From Peromyscus leucopus (taxonomy: Eukaryota; Chordata; Mammalia; Rodentia; Cricetidae): a stretch of DNA of 64,000 nucleotides. The translations under genes and the position numbers were made by a program. Positions 59,597-64,000 of the stretch are shown piece after piece. The notes below the pieces were generated by a model. The model did not search any database. It had not been told where the DNA came from and worked only from the letters and a program-made list of their open reading frames with translations. The stretch lies in assembly GCF_004664715.2 (NCBI RefSeq), contig NC_051071.1, positions 36,682,530 to 36,746,529 on the forward strand, in the 5' to 3' direction. How positions within the stretch are numbered: position 1 is the first letter of the stretch; every line of letters starts with the position of its first letter.

Positions 59597-59749
59597 TAAG
59601 TGCATTGGTGTGTGGGTTTCTATCGATACCTGAGATCTCTCCTTTTTGGCCTTGTGAGAGAAGTGTTCCTAAAAGCTGGGGGAGGAGAGTGCAGGGCAAA
59701 AGCCTCCGAATCATCCTGGCTGCACTTGGCATTTGTTTCCATCTTTGAT

Positions 59750-60020
59750 CTTGGATGCAGTGAAGTGTCAGCCAGACCAAAGTCATTTTATATATAGGCC
59801 TGCATAAGCGAAGTGGAGGGACTTCACGCTTAATTGATTAAAATGTTCCAAAGAAGGTGCAAGATCAAAGGGCCTCTCGATGGTTTTATGTTTCGCTGGA
59901 GTCTCACGGGCCACGTGGGTGACATAAGTGACCTTGGGCGTGAGAGCATTCAAAGACCGGTGTTTGTTTGTTTTATTCTAAAACAAGATTTGTGTTTCCC
60001 AGGGCTGCCTGGTGACAGGT
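59750..60020. promoter_or_regulatory. Candidate conserved regulatory element
   Basis: Non-repetitive, CpG-retaining sequence in a repeat-rich region. It holds TAATTGATTA (59831-59840, homeodomain type), AGATCAAAGG (59862-59871, TCF/LEF consensus) and CACGTG (59912-59917, E-box) within 90 bp. Function is inferred from motif content alone; conservation was not tested. Confidence 0.3.
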
Positions 60021-60679
60021 TGCATTGTGGGCTCCCCGTGGCCCCTGTCTGTGTTTAGGAGGAACATCAAGTGGAACGGGAACCGTGAGCAGGCAGGCAT
60101 GACCGTGTCATGCTGCCACCAGCGCCTCTTTCTGCCAAACCCCAAGGAAACAGACTCCATTCTGTTACTGGAAGGCAAAGACCACAGTTTTCTCTCTGCT
60201 TTTTTTTTTTTTTCTTCTTATTTCCAGTAAGCATCATCAAAAGAGGGTCACAAAGTTCAGGGCCAGACTTTGGAACTAAGACAATGGGGAGCCTGGGAAA
60301 CTCATTGTCTCAAGCCAATCTGATAAGGGAGACAAGAATCTGCCTGGCAAACATTTCTATGAAAGTTTCCAGGTTACCAAAAACTTAGCAGAGAAGGAAG
60401 AAATAATGGTAAGAGAGGAACTGCTGTCCAGAGAAGCTTCATAAACTACCTTTGGAGACAGTGAAGAGGAGCGATGGTATAAAAGCTTTATCACATGGCT
60501 GCTAGTTGCTAGACAGTGGCTGTGTACAACATATTCTATATGTAGTTTCATGGATCCTCCCTCATAATGGTAAAGATGAGACACCCCAGGCAAAGAGATC
60601 ACTTTTAACCTCACTACTTTCTTCCACCTAATACATTGCGTATATTCTCTTCCGCTCTCTTGCATACTCTGTTTAGTGT

Positions 60680-61080
60680 GCTGCTTAGTCTTATATCAAC
60701 TTCACACATGAAGTAGAATTATCTGAGAGGAGGGAACCTTAATTGAGAAAATGCATCCATAAGATCCAGCTGTAATGCATTTTCTTAATTAGTGATTGAT
60801 ATGGGAAGGCCCAGCCCATTGTGGGTGGTGCCATCCCTGGTGGTCCTGAGTTCTATAAGAAAGCAGACTGAGCAACCCATGGGAAGCAAGCCAGTAAGCA
60901 GCACCTCTCCATGACCTCTGCATCAGGTCCTTCCTCTAAGATCCTGCCTTGTTCGAGTTCCTGTCTTGACTTCCTTAAATGATGAACAGCAAGGTGGAAG
61001 TGTAAGCTGAATAAACCCTTTCTTTCCCAAATTTCTTTTGGTCATGGTGTTTCAGCCCAGCAGTGGTAACCCTAACTAAA
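60680..61080 (+). mobile_element. MaLR/ERVL-type LTR
   Basis: GGAAGGCCCAGCCCATTGTG, TTCTATAAGAAAGCAGACTG, AATAAACCC near 61011 and the end ACCCTAACTAAAACA. Confidence 0.7.
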
Positions 61081-61172
61081 ACAAACAGGGTGGACATAAA
61101 GGAGATTCAGATTCTAAGTAGCAAATAAGCCTGTGGTTGGCACTTGAAACTCTAAATAGTAATGAACTGTGC

Positions 61173-61538
61173 TGTGGATATCGCTCTGTATAAATAAAAT
61201 GCTGATTGGCCCAGTAATCAGGCAGGGACAAGCAGAGAAGAGAATTCTGGGAAAAGGAAGGCTGAGTCAGAAAGACACTGACAGCTGCCATGAGAAGCAT
61301 GATGATGTAAGATACTGGTAAGCCACAAGCCTCATGGAAACTTATTAATTAATTAATAGAAATGGGTTAATTTAAGATATAAGAACAGTTAACAAAAGCC
61401 TGCCAGGGTCATACAGTTTATAAGTATTATAAGTCTCTGTGTGTTTACTTGGTTGGGTCTGAGCGGCTGTGGGACTGGTGGGTGAGAGAGGTTTGTCCTG
61501 ACTGTGGGCCAGGCAGGACCAGAAAAACTATAACTACA
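61173..61538 (+). mobile_element. Solo ERV LTR
   Basis: Starts TGTGGATATCGC, with TATAAATAAAATGCTGATTG at 61190, and ends AACTATAACTACA. Same family as 55593-55968, opposite strand. Confidence 0.7.
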
Positions 61539-62329
61539 ATCATAAGCATAAATTCCTAGATATACCTTATGATTTTGTATCAAGTAACTGAAGTGGACAA
61601 GAAATAAAGCATTCCATAACAGAGTTAGGTTTATTACAGCCTATTAAAGATGTATCTGTAAGGATGATCAGGAGGTATCAAAGACAGTAGGGAATGTGAG
61701 GAGTGGTGGGAGAAATATGTATAGTAGGTAAGGAGGAACAAGCAACAGACCTTCCCATAGAAGAAACCCTTATATGGACAGTAGTCTTAGGATGTTTAAC
61801 TAGCTTTAGCAAAAATTCAAAAAGTTAAAGCCTCAGATATAACAAAAATATGTTTTTTGAGTTTCTAGGTTTGGAGAAGTTCAAGATTCAAGACCAATGT
61901 GATATCATGTAGAACAGCACTTGCTGGCTCATAGATTTCAACTTGGTGTCTTCTCCCATGATAGGATAGAGTTCTTCCTCATAGCTTCTATTTTGAGAGT
62001 CTAGGTCCTTCGATAACATAATCAAGTCCCAAGGGCTCTACTTCCTAATCTCATCTCCTTTAACATATCAATTACATGGGAATAAACCCATCCTGGTCAT
62101 ATCAAGAACAAGATAAGTTGGGAAGGTTAGTATGATTAGTATCTCCTCAAAATGCAAAGCTCTGTGACCCAGACTGTGGTCTTATTTGAAGCTGGTGTCT
62201 TTACACACTCAGTGGGTTAAATTCATTTGGGCCTCAACTAGGTACCAAGGCAAAAGGATGGAGTCCTTATAAGAAAAGAGAGGATACAGAGAAGAAGGCC
62301 ATATGAAGATGGCACAGAGATTGGAATCA
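61539..62329. other. Intergenic, no feature recognised
   Basis: No gene or clear repeat signature. Confidence 0.4.
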
Positions 62330-62675
62330 TGTTCTGTAGCAGGGTCCTTGCTGTTGTTCCCTTTGGGGGTGGGGACCAAGTAGGCACAGAGTCAAACCAT
62401 ACAGACTCGGGGAGAATGTTGAAACAACAAGCTCAGTTTATTCAGGAAGAGGCAAGCCTTCTATACCCTCCACCCCACCCTGGGGGGAGGTCTGATGAAT
62501 ATGCATCTGCTGGTGTGACATGGCTGCCTCTCATTGGTCCAGGTCATCTCCAGATCATGTTTCAGCTGCTGTTGCTAAGACCATCAGGCAGACACAGGCT
62601 GGCTCTCAGAAAGCATCTTTTTTACTTGTTTGGGCTGTCTGGATCTCAAGCCAGTTAGGGATGAGTCATCCCACA
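62330..62675 (-). mobile_element. 3' LTR of a minus-strand endogenous retrovirus
   Basis: 346 bp with minus-strand start TGTGGGATGACTC and end CTGCTACAGAACA. AATAAA is at 62437-62442 in reverse. Immediately upstream in minus sense lies AAAAAGGAGTGGATA, a polypurine-tract-like primer for plus-strand synthesis. This fits a 3' LTR joined to internal sequence on the right. Confidence 0.65.
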
Positions 62676-63219
62676 TATCCACTCCTTTTTATTATTTTAT
62701 AGGACATGTTCAGTGGGAGCTAGGGTGCATTGCCCTAACCTTGTTGACCCCACCTCAGGAGAGCTCAGCATAATGGACTGTGCCTGTCTTAGATTGGCTT
62801 GTCAAACAAGCTCATATCCGTCATTGACTACCAGCCCTGGAAGAGCATCAATCCTGGAGAGCTGTCTGGGTGGTGGGCTTTAGGCAGGAGCCTTGTGTAT
62901 CTCAGTGAGCCATATATGCATTATCTCTCTAGGAGGACTTTGATCTAGGTATCTGAGAGCCAATAAAGCCTGTAGGGTCACCTTTGTGGCCGCCTTCTTT
63001 TAGTGAGCCTGTTGCAGAAAATATTTGAACAAGAGAAGAATTAGTTAAAAATTTCAATCTCAAGGGCATGGATGGGATGCCAGTAATTTTTATTGCAACA
63101 ATTGAAGTCCTTCTGGTGATGTATTATCGACCTTGTAGGGGGTGAGGCAATTGCTTAATATCTAGGGTCACATGCCAGCGATGACATGACCTTTACTAAT
63201 GTCACAGTAGCAGGACAAA
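62676..63219 (-). other. ERV internal sequence between gag and 3' LTR
   Basis: About 540 bp with stops in all frames I checked. No protease, polymerase or envelope motif is visible, so most of the retroviral genome seems deleted. Confidence 0.5.
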
Positions 63220-64000
63220 TCATACAACCCCTCTGAAGCTTTTGCTTTGTCCAAAGTCTCTTGGTCTGTTGTAGGACGCACATCTCTGGGGGGTACCAAT
63301 ATTGGTGTGGTGGTATTCTGGGGAAAAATGTAAGCATATCCTCACCCCTGGGTTAATAGGGGAACAGAGTGTTGCCATTGAAGGGTGATGGGATCCCTTC
63401 AATGTACCAAGAGCAATGTTGTCTCCCAAGGCAAGTAAATAAGTGTGTTGTTCAATTTGGGCTTGTATGACAGGGTTAGCATATGGTCCTTGGCCCGTGA
63501 GCATCTTGACAGAAACAGCAATGTTGTACTGTATATTAAAATGAGCCTGAGCCTCAGCCTGTTCATCATAGGCAGCTCACCAATTAAGGAAGACCATAGG
63601 CTCCAACACAGCCTTTATCAAATTGTGTCAGTTATAATAAGTTTGTAAATGTATTGTCCATTGCTGTAGGACTTGCTCAAAATACAGTGAGTCTGGACCT
63701 GATGCATTAGCAGCCTTACAGACCAAAGACAGGTCTGCAAAAGGGGTCGGTATCCATGGTTGTTTAGTTGCACTGGGGCCCACATTAACTGGAAATGCCA
63801 TGGTGGGCATGTGTGGCACTATAGGTGGAATAGGCTGGGAGGTATGCAGAGCAGCTGGCTCGGCAGGCAGACATCGAGTCAAATCAGTCCGTGGATACTG
63901 CAGCAAGGGGGTAGCCACTCAAAGGCATGTGGGGAACAGAGAGAGGGGCTGCTGGTATAGGCTTAGATGCTTGCAACTAAAAGCACCAAAAATTGCTTGG
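63220..64000 (-). pseudogene. Endogenous retrovirus gag remnant (capsid region)
   Basis: Minus-strand open pieces at 63628-63918 (96 codons) and 63220-63504 (94 codons), with a stop-containing stretch between. The first has a proline-rich segment then WIPTPFADLS, resembling the start of a betaretrovirus-like capsid domain. The second has LTGQGPYANPVIQAQIE, like the later capsid helices. Gag forms the structural core of such viruses; here the frame is broken and the element is non-functional. The 5' end lies outside the window. Similarity is judged by eye only. Confidence 0.55.

Noticed and set aside
21541..64000. Exons of the next genes beyond Slit2 (such as Pacrgl or Kcnip4 by mammalian synteny)
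   Set aside because: I scanned the open frames and saw no segment with recognisable protein similarity and splice sites. Those genes are expected further away.

Overview
This is rodent nuclear DNA carrying the 3' end of the axon-guidance gene Slit2 on the + strand, followed by more than 40 kb of repeat-dense sequence in which I recognise no further functional gene. The rodent assignment rests on B1, B2/B3, B4 and ID SINEs, an Lx-like L1, and MaLR and ERVK-type LTRs. The B1 subtype (inner sequence GCTTTGCGCCTTTCC) and several LTR families resemble those of cricetids (hamsters, voles, deer mice) more than house mouse. That narrower placement is from memory and inferential.

Layout: 1-10379 is Slit2 intron with old SINEs, an antisense L1 3' end and a clean 525-bp solo LTR. 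Four Slit2 coding exons follow at 10380-10534, 16952-17240, 17460-17671 and 18759-19000. Phases join perfectly, and together they encode about the last 299 residues: the end of the laminin-G domain, three EGF repeats and the C-terminal cystine knot. The 3' UTR starts at 19001 and has several AATAAA candidates out to 21528. From about 21.6 kb the sequence is intergenic: MaLR-type LTRs (22.4-23.9 kb), a diverged repeat pair (23.2 and 24.8 kb), a long broken L1 with a nested B1 and LTR fragment (29.1-35.1 kb), ERV LTRs (37.6-39.6 kb), a Tmem223 processed pseudogene (39849-40566), a composite MaLR-like element with a degenerate ~217-bp tandem array (50.9-55.5 kb), more LTRs, and a gag-bearing ERV that runs off the window end.

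Only Slit2 is a working gene here. Its exons act as one unit producing the extracellular C-terminal part of a secreted Robo ligand. I found no novel biochemical system. The best items for a second look are the Tmem223 retrocopy with one nonsense codon and a 15-bp target duplication, a 45-bp near-identical repeat in the two introns flanking exons 16952-17240 and 17460-17671, the ~217-bp array, G-rich and tandem-repeat DNA next to an LTR promoter, and a possible regulatory element near 59.8-60.0 kb. All repeat-family names are by recognition, not by database search.
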